From NCBI GenBank assembly GCA_047967505.1, contig CM106539.1: a stretch of DNA of 64,000 nt; one strand, given 5' to 3'. Position 1 is the stretch's first letter; each line of letters starts with the position of its first letter. Below, in pieces: positions 32,870-45,369 of this stretch. The stretch comes from Dipteris shenzhenensis. Lineage: Eukaryota; Polypodiophyta; Polypodiopsida; Gleicheniales. The notes beneath the pieces were generated by a model that ran no database searches, was not told the origin of the DNA, and worked only from the letters and a program-made list of their open reading frames with translations. Position numbers and translations under genes: made by a program.

Positions 32870-34740
32870 CCTATGATTTGCAGGAAAAGTTTGGCATTAA
32901 TGGTTTAGTCATTTCAACAAGAGCCTCAACGGTCTTGGCAATAGCAATTTTAAAAGACTACATTCATGAAAATGCTTTACCTCAACCCCATCTATCTGAA
33001 ATGCATCTTCTGATAGGTTTGACAAAAAAATAAGTGTTTAAGTCTATTGGAGAAACACAGAGGAAAAGAGGGCATGCTCTGACATCTTTTCACAATTTGT
33101 ATACTCTTTGGAAGAAGAGCTCTGTACATGTTAAAATCCCAAAAAGGAAAAAAATGTCAAAGTGTAGTGATTGTGATGATCTAAAGCGAGCACTTGAGAG
33201 TGCAACATCTCCAGAACAAAGAGAATCATACAAAAAAAAAAGAGAATTTTATCATGAACTAGTTCGGCATTCTAAACTAAAATATGCATTTTGGAAGGAG
33301 CAAGATATTTCTCATCCAAATGAGTACATGTGTGTTATTGTAAATGGTATGGATCAGAACACAACATAACCTCGATTCATTAATACTCCACCTAAGCTAC
33401 AAGGAAAATACTTTTTGAGGACACATCTATGTGGAGTATTAGTGCATGGATTTAAGTCTTTTTGCAGACATATGGATTGATTCCTTGCATCTACATGATA
33501 GCAATCAAGTTGTAACTTCAGTTATGAAGACAATTCACAGTGTACATGCAGAAAAAGGTCACCTACCAGCAAATTTGAGAATATAGGCAAACAATTGCGG
33601 ACGAGAGAATAAGAATGTACTCTTTTTTGCATTTTGCTCAATGCTAATCGCTCATTAAATATTCAATGAGATTGAAGTTGGGATTTTGTTGGTTGGATAC
33701 ACACGTGAGGATATCAATCAGGTTTTTAGCATAGTCTCAAGAGAGCTAAAACACAAGGACATGGAGACGATGGATGACTTGATAAGAAAATGTGGGAGGC
33801 GAGTTGGTGGCCGCAAGGAAGGTACAGTATGCTCCATAATTGAAAGGATGTATGATTGGAAGAGCTTTATTCTAACTTTCATACAAAAAGGTGGTGATGC
33901 ACCCTGATTGGTCATAGCGCTCCACATTATTTTCTCTTTTTCTTAAAGGATGAAAAACTAGTGATGCAGTGATAGAACTATTCTCATGATACAACATGGG
34001 AACCTGAAGAACCTTACTGTCTCTTAACTTTAATCCCGAGCAAATAAATGCATCCAGTATGGGCTCTTATAAAAGAATTCAGCGAGAAATCTATAGGCGA
34101 AATAGAAGGCTTAAAATCTTTTATTACATACAAAGAGGAAATGCTTCATAGATTTCCTGATGGGAAGCCCTCTTAGAAGGAACACACTGTTGTTGTAATT
34201 AAGAAGACCTATCAATTGATAAAGGACCTTGAGAAAATGCAAGCAGATGATGCTAATTAGGCAAAACGGCATTTATTTTAGCCAAATGTTGGTAACAACT
34301 TGCACCCATCGTTTGATGTCTTTGAAAATGAGTTTGATTCGCTACTCCCACATCCATATTGTGGACCGAGGAAGAGAGAGTTTATGCCAAAAGTAGACAT
34401 AGACATCCACTATTTTACTGCAATTCGACCATTGGACGATGAGCATGAGAATGTTAAGTTCTAGGTTGCAAAAGTGGTGGACGTGAGCATGGATGACGAG
34501 GGAAAAGTTGCAACATTTACAGCACTATGGTATAAGCCAAGGGGTAGGAAGGAGAACCAAGATAACAATACACTGTATATTGGCTATTTGAAGAAGGAAT
34601 GGGTTCCAAACCATGAAGCAGTTTCAGAGCTTTCCACAGAGACAGTCATTGTATCCTGGAAATCAAGGTCGAAGAAAACAAGAAAGCACATGGGATATGA
34701 TGTAGAAGAAAAAGTAAGAATATTGCTACCCATTATTTGA
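32870..34740 (+). pseudogene. DUF7869-like transposase-related protein, degenerate
   Basis: Plus-strand frames encode STRASTVLAIAILKDYIHEN, HNLYTLWKKSSVHVKIPKRK, MSKCSDCDDLKRALESATSP and ISHPNEYMCVIVNGMDQNTT, then (other frames, several stops) HLCGVLVHGFKSF, NNCGRENKN, GILLVGYTREDINQVFSIVS and a C-terminal region with FITYKEEMLHRFPDGKPS and VPNHEAVSELSTETVIVSWK. From memory, proteins of this family read DGMDQ, DNCGRENKN and VGHTHEDIDQ at these places. Here the first two acidic residues are Asn (VNGMDQ, NNCGREN) and the third box is altered. At least six stops or frame changes are present. The N-terminal half is homologous to the truncated copy at 11985-12411. Catalysis as a DDE-type enzyme is an inference. 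Confidence 0.6.
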
Positions 34741-37700
34741 CACATTACAGAGTTTTTGAAGATGCTCGCTAAGGAGGAAGTAGAAGGAGATAGCGCAAAT
34801 GAAGAATGCCCATGACAATACCATTCAAGCATCAATAAAGACTCTAGATGACGGTCTTCAAACGAGATTGAATGAGGATGGCATCCAAGCAACAAGTGAT
34901 GATGAATCGAACATTCAAACAAACAAGTTGCCCATTTGTACATAACACATTTGTAAAGGTAGAATTGAGTTATTGAAAAGGATGCGTGTCAGACTCTTTT
35001 GTACAAAGACTCAAGAGCAATATCTCTTGTAAACTGCATGACAATGTAAATTTGTAAGCATAGCTTATATTACTATTTTCGAAGCACAATTAAAGAGTCT
35101 TCCATGCCTCTTGTCTATTTTAACCTTTAAATTTTTTGGGACTTCAAGAGGGTTACAGTTTTCTACATCAAATTTTAAGTGCATTCTTTTGGATTAAATT
35201 ACATTAATGTCTTTATTTTGAATTTAGTGATTTTTTATGGATTTAAATTAATAACTCATGATTTTTTTTAACGTGAATAGAATTGTTAAAAGCAAGAAGC
35301 ACAAAAGTAGGATTTAATCGAAGTTTTTGCATTAGTAGTGCACCATTATAGAGACAGATTTTGAAATTGATTTTGTGGAAATGATAGTGCGAAAAAGTGA
35401 ACTTTTGATTCTCGAATTAGATTTTCATAAAGTAAACTTTTCATTTGGAAGGATTTTTTGGATTAGTCCAAGAGTAGACATATGAGTCCAAAATTAATGA
35501 AATAAGTGTTAAAGAAGCCTTGAACGCACGTGATATTGACATATTATACTAAGTGAACCCCCCTGAGGTAATATGAGGATAATATGAAGTTAGTTGTGCA
35601 ATGGGTAAGGCTAATAAGAGGCTGTTGGAATCCTGAGGGTACAATTTAGGTCAAATTAGGTAGAATGGGTTGTTCTTGCACATGTGTCAAGCTGTGCATT
35701 GGATTCTTGGCCCATAACTATGTGGTTAGCTTGAGGTGAATTGTGGATCAATGATCACTTTTTCCTTGTAAGCTCAGTTGGAGGTTAGTGCTTCTTAGGG
35801 ATTTCAAAGGACTCATACCAATCATTGCTGGTGCATGGCCTATTTACAAGGGGTGGCCCCGTTGGTCATTTAGTATGTAAGGAATTGGATGTCATTCGAG
35901 GAAGAGGCTTGACTGGATGATTGTGGTGATTTGGCAGTTTCTTTGCTTAAGACAAATCTATTAGATTTTGGTGTGGTCCTTCTCTCATCATCATTTATAG
36001 GGTTTATATAATTGGTTGTTTTGTGGTGTAGGCTCGGATAGCATGCGCATGTGTTTTTTTCGCTCTGAAATTGTATGTCTATCTTTTTTTTGTATTTGAC
36101 TAACCTTTAATGCAAGCTGGTAGTTTAACAAAAATACAATAAAATTGCATGTAATTAAAAAGAAATTGAGAACATAGGACAAGGATAACATACTTGTATC
36201 AACATTCTAAAGAATAATAGAAAATGACTTTGCAAAGGCACATAAGTTGGAGATGCCATCCGTCTAGGTGTGCAAATGTTTCATTATACATTTGCATAGA
36301 TTGATGCCATATTATTTTTCTTGTGCAGGTATTTGTAGGTTGGGTGTGGTCAAATTTACGATATCAATTTGAGAGGTTAGAAAGATCCATTTTGAAAGCA
36401 TGGGTTTAGCTCATGCAAAGCGTCTTTTTTTTTTATAGTAGAATGTATAAACTATGCTTTCCACCATCCTCACCTAACCTTCTTTACCGTATAAGAAAAG
36501 GAGATAATAACACATGAGACTTATAAATGAATGTGAACGCATCCAAAAACGTGAAAGTAGCCCATGTCATGATGGGGGCAGGTAGGAAAAGTGTACTTTT
36601 TCTCTCCACTAAAGGAGAGGAGTAAGAGTGGCTTGCACCCGCCCTCCACGATGGATGACAGAAGTAGAGCGAATGTAGTGGAGAGAGAATGTGATGTGGA
36701 GGGTACGTAAGGATGACGAGCAAGCAAAGCCCAAAAGGGGAGCTGCTCAGTCATCTAAGGTTGGTCAGTCTGTGCGATAGAGAGGTTAGGTTGGAAGGTC
36801 CAATATATGTAAGGTCGGCATTAGATTAGGTGAGGCTGGACTCTCAAGAAGCGTGGGAGAAGACATGTTTGTTTTAGCCGCGATACGTAAGAGGTTAATA
36901 CGTGCGAATTAGGTGAAGGAGGGCGACGGGTGGTGAAAGGTCAGCGAGATGCTTGAGTGGGTGAGGTTGGAAAGGCAGGCACAATGGCCACGGGCTACCA
37001 TCGGTTGGGGCGCGTGCACAGACTATGTGAACAAGACGAGTGTTTGTTAAGGGTTGTTAAGGACGATGTTGAAACTGTAAGGTTCTAGAAAACCATTTTT
37101 TTTCTGCCCTTGGGACGCTTACAATTTACAATCGCTCGGTTTTACCTGAATTGAAGTAGAAGCTAATAGCTTTAAGAACCTTCTTAGGGACAATGTTGAA
37201 ACTTTAAGCTTCGGGCATTCCTAACATAAAATCATTTTTTGCCTACGCTTACAATTTACAGTTTGTACTTCAATTGACGTTCAATGAAGGGACAATCTGG
37301 ACGCTTACAATTTACAAATGTACTTCAATTGATGTTCAAGCTAATACACTTGAAGGGGACTTTGCTTACAATTTACATTTTTTTCTTCAATTAAAGTTTA
37401 AGCTAATCCACTTGAAGGACACTCTTCAACTTTGGGGACAACGGCTCAATGGCCCTCTATCGAGCATCTTTCTTTATCTAATAAAATATATTTTCCTGTT
37501 CGCAAAAAAAAAAAACTTTGGGACAACATGCCTGGATTATCATGGAATTGCTCTTGTATCATCTTTCCCAGAAAGGTACCCTCGCTCATGCAAAATTGCA
37601 ACTTTTAATGACCAAGAGGATCATCTCCTCATACTTTTGTGACAGACGGAAGATACTCTAATCAAACAAATTCTGTGGAATGAGGCCACATCAGCAAGTC

Positions 37701-38017
37701 AAGAAGTTGCAAATCAGAAGTATTCTTATGAGAACATCCTCTAATCAAACCAATTATTCTTTCTCATGCCTTCATGCCTCTGGGAAATGAAGTCACATTG
37801 CAAGTCTTCTCTGGGTAAAAAAGTCACGTAGCAAATCAAGAACTGCCTCTAAAGGGATGCCACGTCAACCCACTACGCGTAATATGGGGACTGAACGTTT
37901 CAGCCAAGCTAAAACCATCTTTGCGCTCCCGCAATTCTAGCTCACCTGCTCTCTGTATCTGCTCATATTTCTCAGTTTCTCTACCCTTCTTTGTACTCCT
38001 TGCTCATTCCTTCTGTC
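34741..38017. other. Intergenic region upstream of 4CL
   Basis: No gene recognised. 35487-35513 resembles the insertion site of CACTA-1 (see findings). 37131-37440 contains four imperfect copies of GCTTACAATTTACA...TTCAATT(G)A...AAGCTAAT(A/C)CACTTGAAGG at 55-115 bp spacing. I do not see a convincing TATA box close to the 4CL start. TACGCGTAATATGG near 37878 and the CT-rich leader at 37925-38010 are the only promoter-like hints. Confidence 0.5.
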
Positions 38018-38029
38018 TGATCTGAGGCC

Positions 38030-40358
38030 ATGGCTCCCCCTCCCTTTGCCAACCCAGTTCCCTCCCCTTCCCCTCCCCCTCCTTCTCAGCCTATGCCCCA
38101 ACTTGCCACCCCACACTTGTTCAGATCCAAGCTCCCCGATATCTACATCCCCTCCCACCTCCCCCTCTCCCATTACTGCCTCGAATACTCTTCCCAATAC
38201 GCCCACAAGCCTTGCCTCATTCAAGGCACCACTGGCCACGTCTACACTTATGCCGAGGTGGAGCTCTACTCCAGAAAAGTTGCTTCAGGCTTGGCCACCC
38301 TGGGAATCCAGCAAGGCGACGTGATCATGCTCCTGCTGCCCAACTGTGTCGAATTTGTTCTTGTCTTCCTTGGAGCTACCTCTCGCGGCGCAGTCACCAC
38401 CACCTGCAATCCTTTCTACACGCCCGGCGAGATAGCCAAACAGGTCAAGGCATCCGGTGCCAGGCTTATCGTTACCCAGTCCGCCTACGTGGAGAAGCTC
38501 GCTGATATTGTAGTCTCTGAACGTTTGCGAGTGCTCACCATCGACGAGCCGCCCAATGGAGACAACTACCTGCATATTTCAGCTCTAATGGAAGCTGACG
38601 AAACCACATTTCCTGAGGTTGAGATCCATCCTGACGATGTCGTTGCTTTGCCATACTCTTCGGGAACTACAGGCCTCCCCAAGGGCGTCATGCTCACCCA
38701 CAAAAGCTTGGTGACTAGCGTCGCCCAACAAGTGGATGGAGAGAATCCCAACCTTTACTTCACCTCAGAAGACGTCGTTCTCTGCGTCCTCCCCATGTTC
38801 CATATCTACTCTTTAAATACTGTGCTTCTGTGCTCCCTCAGAGTTGGCGCTGCCGTGGCTATCATGCCCAAGTTCGAGATCGTAGCCCTCTTAGAGGTCA
38901 TTCAGAAGCATAAAGTTACGGTGGCTCCATTGGTGCCCCCAATTGTTCTCGCCTTGGCGAAGAACCCCATCGTTGAAAAATATGATCTCTCAAGCATTAG
39001 GATGCTGATGTCTGGAGCTGCTCCACTCGGAAAGGATCTGGAGGACGCTTTCAAAGCTCGAGTTCCCCATGCTACGACTGGGCAGGTAACCACAGTTGAG
39101 CTCTCTGATACAGTACTAGAGCTAGTGAGTAACCGCATTCACGGGTCGTCGTAGAAAATTAACAAAATCTGAAGCGCCAGTAGAGCAAAGAGCAGATTCC
39201 GCTCGGCAATCTAACCGCAAGATGAATCCTCGACTGTGAGGTAATTGATATATTTGCTTCCAAATGGATGGGCTACAACGCAGGGTTATGGGATGACAGA
39301 AGCTGGTCCCTTGATCGCCATGTGCCTGTCTTTCGCCAAGCATGCGATCCCTGTAAAGGCAGGATCCTGCGGAACAATTGTGAGAAATGCGGTGGCGAAG
39401 ATCGTAGATCCCGAGACCGGAGTTTCTCTTCCTCACAACGAACCTGGAGAGATATGCATCCGGGGTCCCCAGATCATGAAAGGCGAGTGCGCTGTTTTGC
39501 AGTTGTTCGACACCAAGACCCTTAAATTCCAGCTGGCTTACCGCTCCACTTGTGCCGTTCATCCCATGCAGGTTACCTCAATGATCCGGTCTCCACTGCC
39601 AACACCATCGACGATGAAGGCTTTCTACACACGGGTGACATCGGCATTATAGACGATGATGAGGAAGTCTTCATCGTCGATCGGGTTAAGGAAATCATCA
39701 AGTTTAAGGGTTTCCAGGTATGGTGCTCTAACGCGGATGCCGCGGATCCTTCTCTGCGGGCTAATAACGATTTAAATACAGTTATCTTCGAAATGACATC
39801 GTTCTTTCCTTCCCTTCATCCAATGAAAGCCTGATTCTCCCGCGTTGGCTCGTTAGGTTCCGCCGGCCGAACTGGAAGGCATTCTCGTCTCGCATCCTCA
39901 CATCGCAGACGCGGCGTGTGTCCCGTAAGTATCTTGACTTTTGTAACAGGACAGCTGATGGGTAATTGGCATTTAGCGTGTGTACCCTCGCCCTACCTCC
40001 CACTTCCAAAAAGCCTTGTCAGAAATATCTGTCTTGTAATCGTGATCGCAGCAAAAAGGATGAGACAGCAGGGGAGGTGCCTGTGGCATTTGTTGTCAAG
40101 GTGGAGGGAGCTATCTTAAGCGAAGAGGAAGTGAAAGAGTATGTTGCCAGACAGGTGAGTATACAACTCAATATACTACGAAACGAGCGCGACGGATACG
40201 CCATGGTTTCTAAGATGTGTCTTGCATGATGTTGTGCGCAGGTGGTATTCTACAAGAAATTGTATAACGTGATCTTCGTCGACCACATTCCCAAGTCACC
40301 GTCGGGTAAGATATTGCGCAAAGACCTGAGAAAAAGATTGGAACAGGACACGCATTAG
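38030..40358 (+). CDS. 4CL: 4-coumarate:CoA ligase, six exons
   Basis: This ATP-dependent enzyme makes CoA thioesters of 4-coumarate and related hydroxycinnamates, feeding lignin and flavonoid synthesis in the cytosol. Exons: 38030-39085, 39284-39482, 39572-39717, 39857-39924, 40052-40154 and 40242-40358, giving 562 residues, a normal length. Box I is [14 protein letters not shown] (residues 207-220) and box II GEICIRG (407-413). GYGMTEAGP starts exon 2, GYLNDP and [20 protein letters not shown] span exons 2-4, and the C-terminal [13 protein letters not shown] contains the catalytic Lys. The ATG at 38030 sits in GAGGCCATGGCT, with an in-frame TGA at 38018-38020, so it is the first possible start. 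The N-terminus has an unusual Pro/Ser-rich stretch (residues 3-25). There is no peroxisomal C-terminal signal (ends DTH). Intron 2 begins GCGAGT; the other four are GT-AG. No lesion is seen. Confidence 0.95.
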
Positions 40359-41511
40359 TCTTGATGGTCTCATTAACCAACGATCCTACGCAAAGATGAA
40401 TTCAGCATTCTCGATTCCAAAAGAGGTTGTGTATTCTTCCCTTTGAGAAACCTACGTAGGGATAAGGGGAGAAACATTCCTCGGTATGAAGAGCTGCAGA
40501 AGATCCTGCCTATACAGCAATAACCATTTGGAGCACATATTGAAGGTGATAAGGACCCATATCTTATGGATTGTTACGATGAAATTGTACGCCTTTTCTA
40601 CAAGAGAATGCATGCTCCCCATCCCTAGATACTAGTGGAAAACAATGATAAAGTTATGTCGGTTGTAAGGCTTTCCCAATTAAGAGCCTTTAGGTTGCTA
40701 AGAGAGATGTGCATTCCAATTGGGATCTCATGGATTCACTTGAGATTTTCCATGGGTCTATGTATATATGAAATGGAGTTTTGGAGTTTTGAATCTTCAA
40801 GTAATCAACTCATTGGTAGAGTGTAGCATGCGAGAGTGCACTCTATAAAAAATTCCAAATAAATATTGAATACTACACACATACATGCACAATGCAATTT
40901 TCACACCATTTCTAATATTCAAGTAGTCATAACTCAATATTGCTTTCAGGGTCACATGGAAGAAATTCCCTTTTTTTATATAGAAAGTTCCAAATGAAAA
41001 TTAAATGCCACACTAAGAAGGGGATATGAAAAGAGGCTCAAAATTGATGAATTTGCTATAAAAATATGTGTAAGTGTGTCATTTTCCCATAAATCAACCT
41101 AGATAATAGTTATTATTAAAACTTTCCAAGTGGTTAAAACCATTAAGAAAACAAAATCAATGCATCTACATACTAAGATAATAATCCAAAATCAAGAAAG
41201 TCTGATTTTTAAAAGTCCTAAGGTCAATCTCATACTTATAAATTGGTCTCACCACTTCTTGAGGGGAAGGTGTGATTGGAGAAGTGGCCATGTTTCCTTT
41301 CTTCTCATACTTTCTTTTTTTTTTCATCCACACGAAGACCCATTGATAAATATCTTAATCTTTCCATAAATAGAGCTACAATGTTAATATGGAGATTTCT
41401 AGAAATTATATTTTTTATTTGCTCTATTCCTTTGAGTTGTGATGCAAGTATACATTTTCATTATCAAATCAACTCCATAATAGATGCCATAATAGATGCC
41501 AGACTACTACA
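40359..41511. other. 4CL downstream region, AT-rich
   Basis: No further gene seen. AATAAA at about 40858 could serve as a polyadenylation signal, but it is 500 nt from the stop, so this is weak. The stretch ends at the CACTA-3 target site CCA (41509-41511). Confidence 0.4.
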
Positions 41512-41568
41512 CACGAGTCTTGTTCTGATAATTAAGCATCGATGTTTAGTGTGCGTAGTGCACTAATC

Positions 41569-41765
41569 GTCGGTACATACATCGGGATTAAAAAGGTCGG
41601 TATATACTAACCTTTGACAGAAGTGTTGATGGTCAGTATAGACTAACTCATAGGGTCGATGTATATTGACTAATAACAGAATTGTAATGGTCGGTATATA
41701 TTGACTCTGAGAAGCTTTCCTATAACGATCTTTGACAGAGAGTGTTTTTTCTATACCGACCTTTA
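41569..41765. repeat. CACTA-3 subterminal motifs, left end
   Basis: GTCGGTACATAC, GGTCGGTATATACTAACC, GGTCAGTATAGACTAAC, GGTCGATGTATATTGAC, GGTCGGTATATATTGAC and CTATACCGACC recur every 35-50 bp, often followed by CTTT(G/A)ACA(G/A)A. The core GGTCGGTATATAC replaces the GTCGCTATATAGCGAC of CACTA-1/2. Confidence 0.75.
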
Positions 41766-41907
41766 ACAAAGAGAGTTTCCCAATGATTAAAAAAAATATT
41801 TTCATACTTTGAAAGAATAAAAATACAAGAGCATGTATATCAAGTTTGAAGCTCATATATTCATGTCCAAGTTTGAGATGAAAAAAATCAATCAAGAGCA
41901 TTTACAT

Positions 41908-43219
41908 CATGGCTTCATCCTAAGCCAAGTCTTGCATGCCAAATAAGTCTATCTCCAACTCTATACCCAGTTGATCTCCTATATCATCATCATACTCTCG
42001 CATCGTACGTTCACCTAAGACTTGATCTTGTAATTCCCCTTTTTTAATAAAGTCGGGTGATTCTTGGTCGTCATCTTCTTCCTCAATATCATGATCTCCA
42101 TCTTCCTCCCGTACGATGTCATTATGTGCATCTTCTTCTTGGCTCATATTGTGACCTTTATCTTCTTCACTAGATCCATTTAGATCAATCGGATCTGGCA
42201 TTGGTAGTGGCATCTCCATATCCACATCTCTATCTTCAAAAATCTATTTACTTCGTGGTGCAACTTAGATCACATACCACCATCTTGGATCAAAACGATC
42301 TGGATGAAAAACCACCTATATTGAAGATGGGTGTCAAATGCCATCAATTATATGAATTTATGCTTAAGTAGATACGAACATGTACCAATTGATCTTTAAA
42401 AATAAAAGCATTCAATTAATTAAATCATTATTATGCACCTACTCACAATGCTCAAGAAGAACAAAAGTATCACTTTCATCGGTTCAGAGTTTGGTGGAGT
42501 CTATCACAAAGAAACCACTACTATCTTTCCTCACTATAGCATGGGGACCATTGTAAATAGTTCTAAACCATTTTACATCAAGAATGAAAATACTTAATCT
42601 TCTAAAATCAGTTTCATAGATTTCGTATATGGTCCCACAATAATCCAACTACAAGGAGAGAAGCTTGGTATCCTAAGCACTTGCTCGACTATCTTGTGTG
42701 AAGTTAGCCATGACTCCACAATCATATGTGACTCTCTTTAAATCAATGCATTCCACGCAAAAATATCATCCATATGACCATAATGCACTATACTTTTTGT
42801 ACTACAAAAGAGCATCATTAAAACAATGAGGATGCATATGTTTTATAGCATATATTGCCACAAATAACTTAATTACATCAAGAGGTAAGAAACTTATAAT
42901 GCATCATACATCCAAATGAAAACTCTCACTCACGCTCGTTTATTGTCTTGTGTTAGCCAATCAAGTGACATGTGAGTGGGGAGAAGGGCGAGATCCCATG
43001 GATATTGTTGCACTCACCTGTGCATGATTCTGAATCTCATCCTTGCATTTATTCTTTTGGCATTGGCCGCTTCATATCTCTCAATCCACTTCTGCATCTC
43101 CTTGCTATTGAGGATACAAAACTTATTGAATTACTCCATTTGCTCATTGCTCATCTTTCTTTCAATCCCTTTTTCCTTGGGGAACCTCGCCAACTATGCA
43201 ATCATCATCCTTGTTATAC
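41908..43219 (-). pseudogene. Tnp2 3' part of CACTA-3 (exons 3-5, distal piece)
   Basis: On the minus strand the acidic C-terminal exon encodes MDMEMPLPMPDPIDLNGSSE and GDQLGIELEIDLFGMQDLA, then stops at 41920 where CACTA-1 continues. Upstream lie a decayed exon 4 (about 42420-42830) and the end of exon 3. Exon 3 is cut at 43219 by the insertion of CACTA-2 and resumes at 54380. Several stops are present beyond the insertion. Confidence 0.85.
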
Positions 43220-43336
43220 CACTACAAGGCATAGGCCCTTTTTCGACGAAAATACTGACGCTTTTTACATTAAAATTTTTTTTTTCAAGGGTGCAAATGT
43301 CATTATTAAAGTCGTTAAAAGCATCAGAATAGAACC

Positions 43337-43430
43337 GTCGCTATATAGCGACGATCATTAACATCGCTATATAGAGACACTGATAATCGTCACTATATAG
43401 CGACACTGGTAAATGTCGCTATATAGCGAC
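43337..43430. repeat. CACTA-2 left subterminal motif cluster
   Basis: Four copies of GTCGCTATATAGCGAC or variants (one TCGCTATATAGAGAC, one TCACTATATAGCGAC), the same family as in CACTA-1. Confidence 0.8.
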
Positions 43431-43748
43431 GATTAACAGAACTAAAAAAAAAAGCATTAGTGGGGCTAAGTAGGGCTTGCTATGGCCCTGTTTAGCCCCA
43501 CTAATCCTTTTTTTTTTTGTAATTATAAAAAAAAGTTTTTTATAACAAAATTTCCCTTGTGAAAACGGTGATACAAAATCGCTCAAATGAAATGATCGAG
43601 CAACAAAAGCATATATATGTCGAACATATACAACATTGTTTGTTACAAAATTACCCTTTCGAAAGGGTGATACAAAATTGCTCAAACGAGCGGATATACA
43701 AAATGACATACATGGCGAAAAAAATGCAAACTGCTACTACTACTACTA

Positions 43749-45333
43749 CTACTCCTCCTCCTCATCCGAATCATCCTCGTCCTCGTCCTCGTCTTGTTGG
43801 CCTGATCCTTATTCCTCGCGAGCTGCGCCTTCTTCCTGATCCTCGTTACATGTGTTTGATACCTGGCCCTGGTGATTGCTCACCTCCGGTGATGGGACAC
43901 TTGAGCTTTGACCCTAAGAGTAAACCATATAAATTAAAAATTAGATTGGAACTTAAAGAATAAAACAATTTAAAAGCCGAGATTACAAGTAGGAGTAGAC
44001 TTATACCGTGTGAGCAGCCACCTCAGCCCAATTGACTGTCATTCCCATTGCCTCTTGCTTAATAAACCACGGTTTTGTTCCTATGCAAAATGCACGTCGC
44101 ATCTCTGCATTTGTAGGAAGACGACCCATCGTAGCTTGCTGTGGATCCAATTTACGAGAGCTAGAGTTAGCTAAAGTGCATATAATATGTAGTAAAACAA
44201 ATAGAACAATGCATTAAATGAGAAGAAGTAGACTTACCATGGTTGCCTCGAATGCCAAGTGTCTGCCTGCACCAAAGTGCAAAGTACCTACGATGTCTAG
44301 CCGTCTCTTCGCAGCCCTCCTTTGACCCTCAAACATTTCGGGATGGTCCCTATTCTGCTTCTTGAAGAACTTCCAATCAGCTTTGTCTGCCCAACTGGGT
44401 TTAGCCAACCCCTTTGTGATGGAAGTACACAAGGTTGATCTACGATGCTTCAAGACCAAACCCATGCACTCTCGCATATAATCCTCATTAAAGTCCCAAT
44501 TTGGCAGGTTAGGATATTTTTGTTTTAATTCATTGATGACCGCCTGCTTCTTTTGGTCATCTTGATACTGCCAATCAATAGCAATCCCACTCTTGAAGTG
44601 ATGGCTCATCAATTGCCTCATGGTAGCCATCACTGCTTTGCCCTTTCTATCTTCTATTATCTCTCCAGCACTCGTGATTTGATAGGAGAGATCCCCTGAT
44701 GAGTAAGGAGGACCGATGGTAGCAGAGTCAAAAGGAGTGGAAGCTGCGAGCACTTTCGGAGCGAGGAGTAGTAGTGGAAGTAGGAGAGGGCAAGGGACCT
44801 GACTGATACTGTGTCTCCGGACCAAGTGGAGACCTGTAGGAATGTGAGTGTGCTGGCTTGTCTACATCTCCTGAGTCAGCACAACATAAGCTGCCCTTTC
44901 TACTCTTCCTTCCCTTACGAGAGGCACGCACAGGTGATGTCCCCTTGGTCGAAGGGGCATGAGGGGATGGCTGGGTAGTACATCCAGCCGTCAGTATAGG
45001 GGAGGGAATTGCTGAGGTCCTCTAAGATAGCAGAGAGAAGAATCTCGCTGCCTCCTCATCGCTCATCTGCGCTACAAACTCGTTGGGACTCCCGACAAAG
45101 CCATGCACGGCTAGCAAAGGAGTTCCCCAAGGGGTAGTCGTAGTGCTATGTCCGAGAGGAGTTAGACCAAGGGTAGTCGCAGTGCTAGGTCTGAGAGGAG
45201 TCGAACCAGGGGTAGTCCTCGGGGTAGTTGTTTGAGAGGAATCAAAGTCCTCTGGAGCATATAGATCATGAGCTCTCCTCCTGCGAGGCTGTCCGTACTC
45301 GTCGAATGTGCGACGTGATCCCATGTCTAACAT
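43749..45333 (-). pseudogene. TNPA-like CACTA protein gene (CACTA-2)
   Basis: It is organised like the CACTA-1 copy: start MLDMGSRRTFDEYGQP at 45333, Thr/Pro-rich segment, HGFVGSPNEFVAQMSDEEAA, the plant En/Spm transposase domain (MRQLMSHHFKSG, LVLKHRRSTLCTSITKGLAK, KRRLDIVGTLHFGAGR), donor GTAAGTC after AFEATM, an exon with MGRLPTNAEMRRAFCIGTKP and a canonical GTATAAG donor, and a final acidic exon ending in an Asp/Glu run at 43749. The Gln codon that is TAG in CACTA-1 is intact here. A one-base frame change after FFSLLS, at the same place as in CACTA-1, and a further shift near 44800 break the frame, unless an unrecognised intron explains the first. Confidence 0.78.
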
Positions 45334-45369
45334 AGACACAAACACAAAAACAAAAAATAAAAAACAAAC

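Noticed and set aside
38285-39562. Minus-strand open frames across the 4CL exons (96, 78 and 146 codons)
   Set aside because: Antisense shadows of a well-supported plus-strand gene with conserved AMP-binding motifs.
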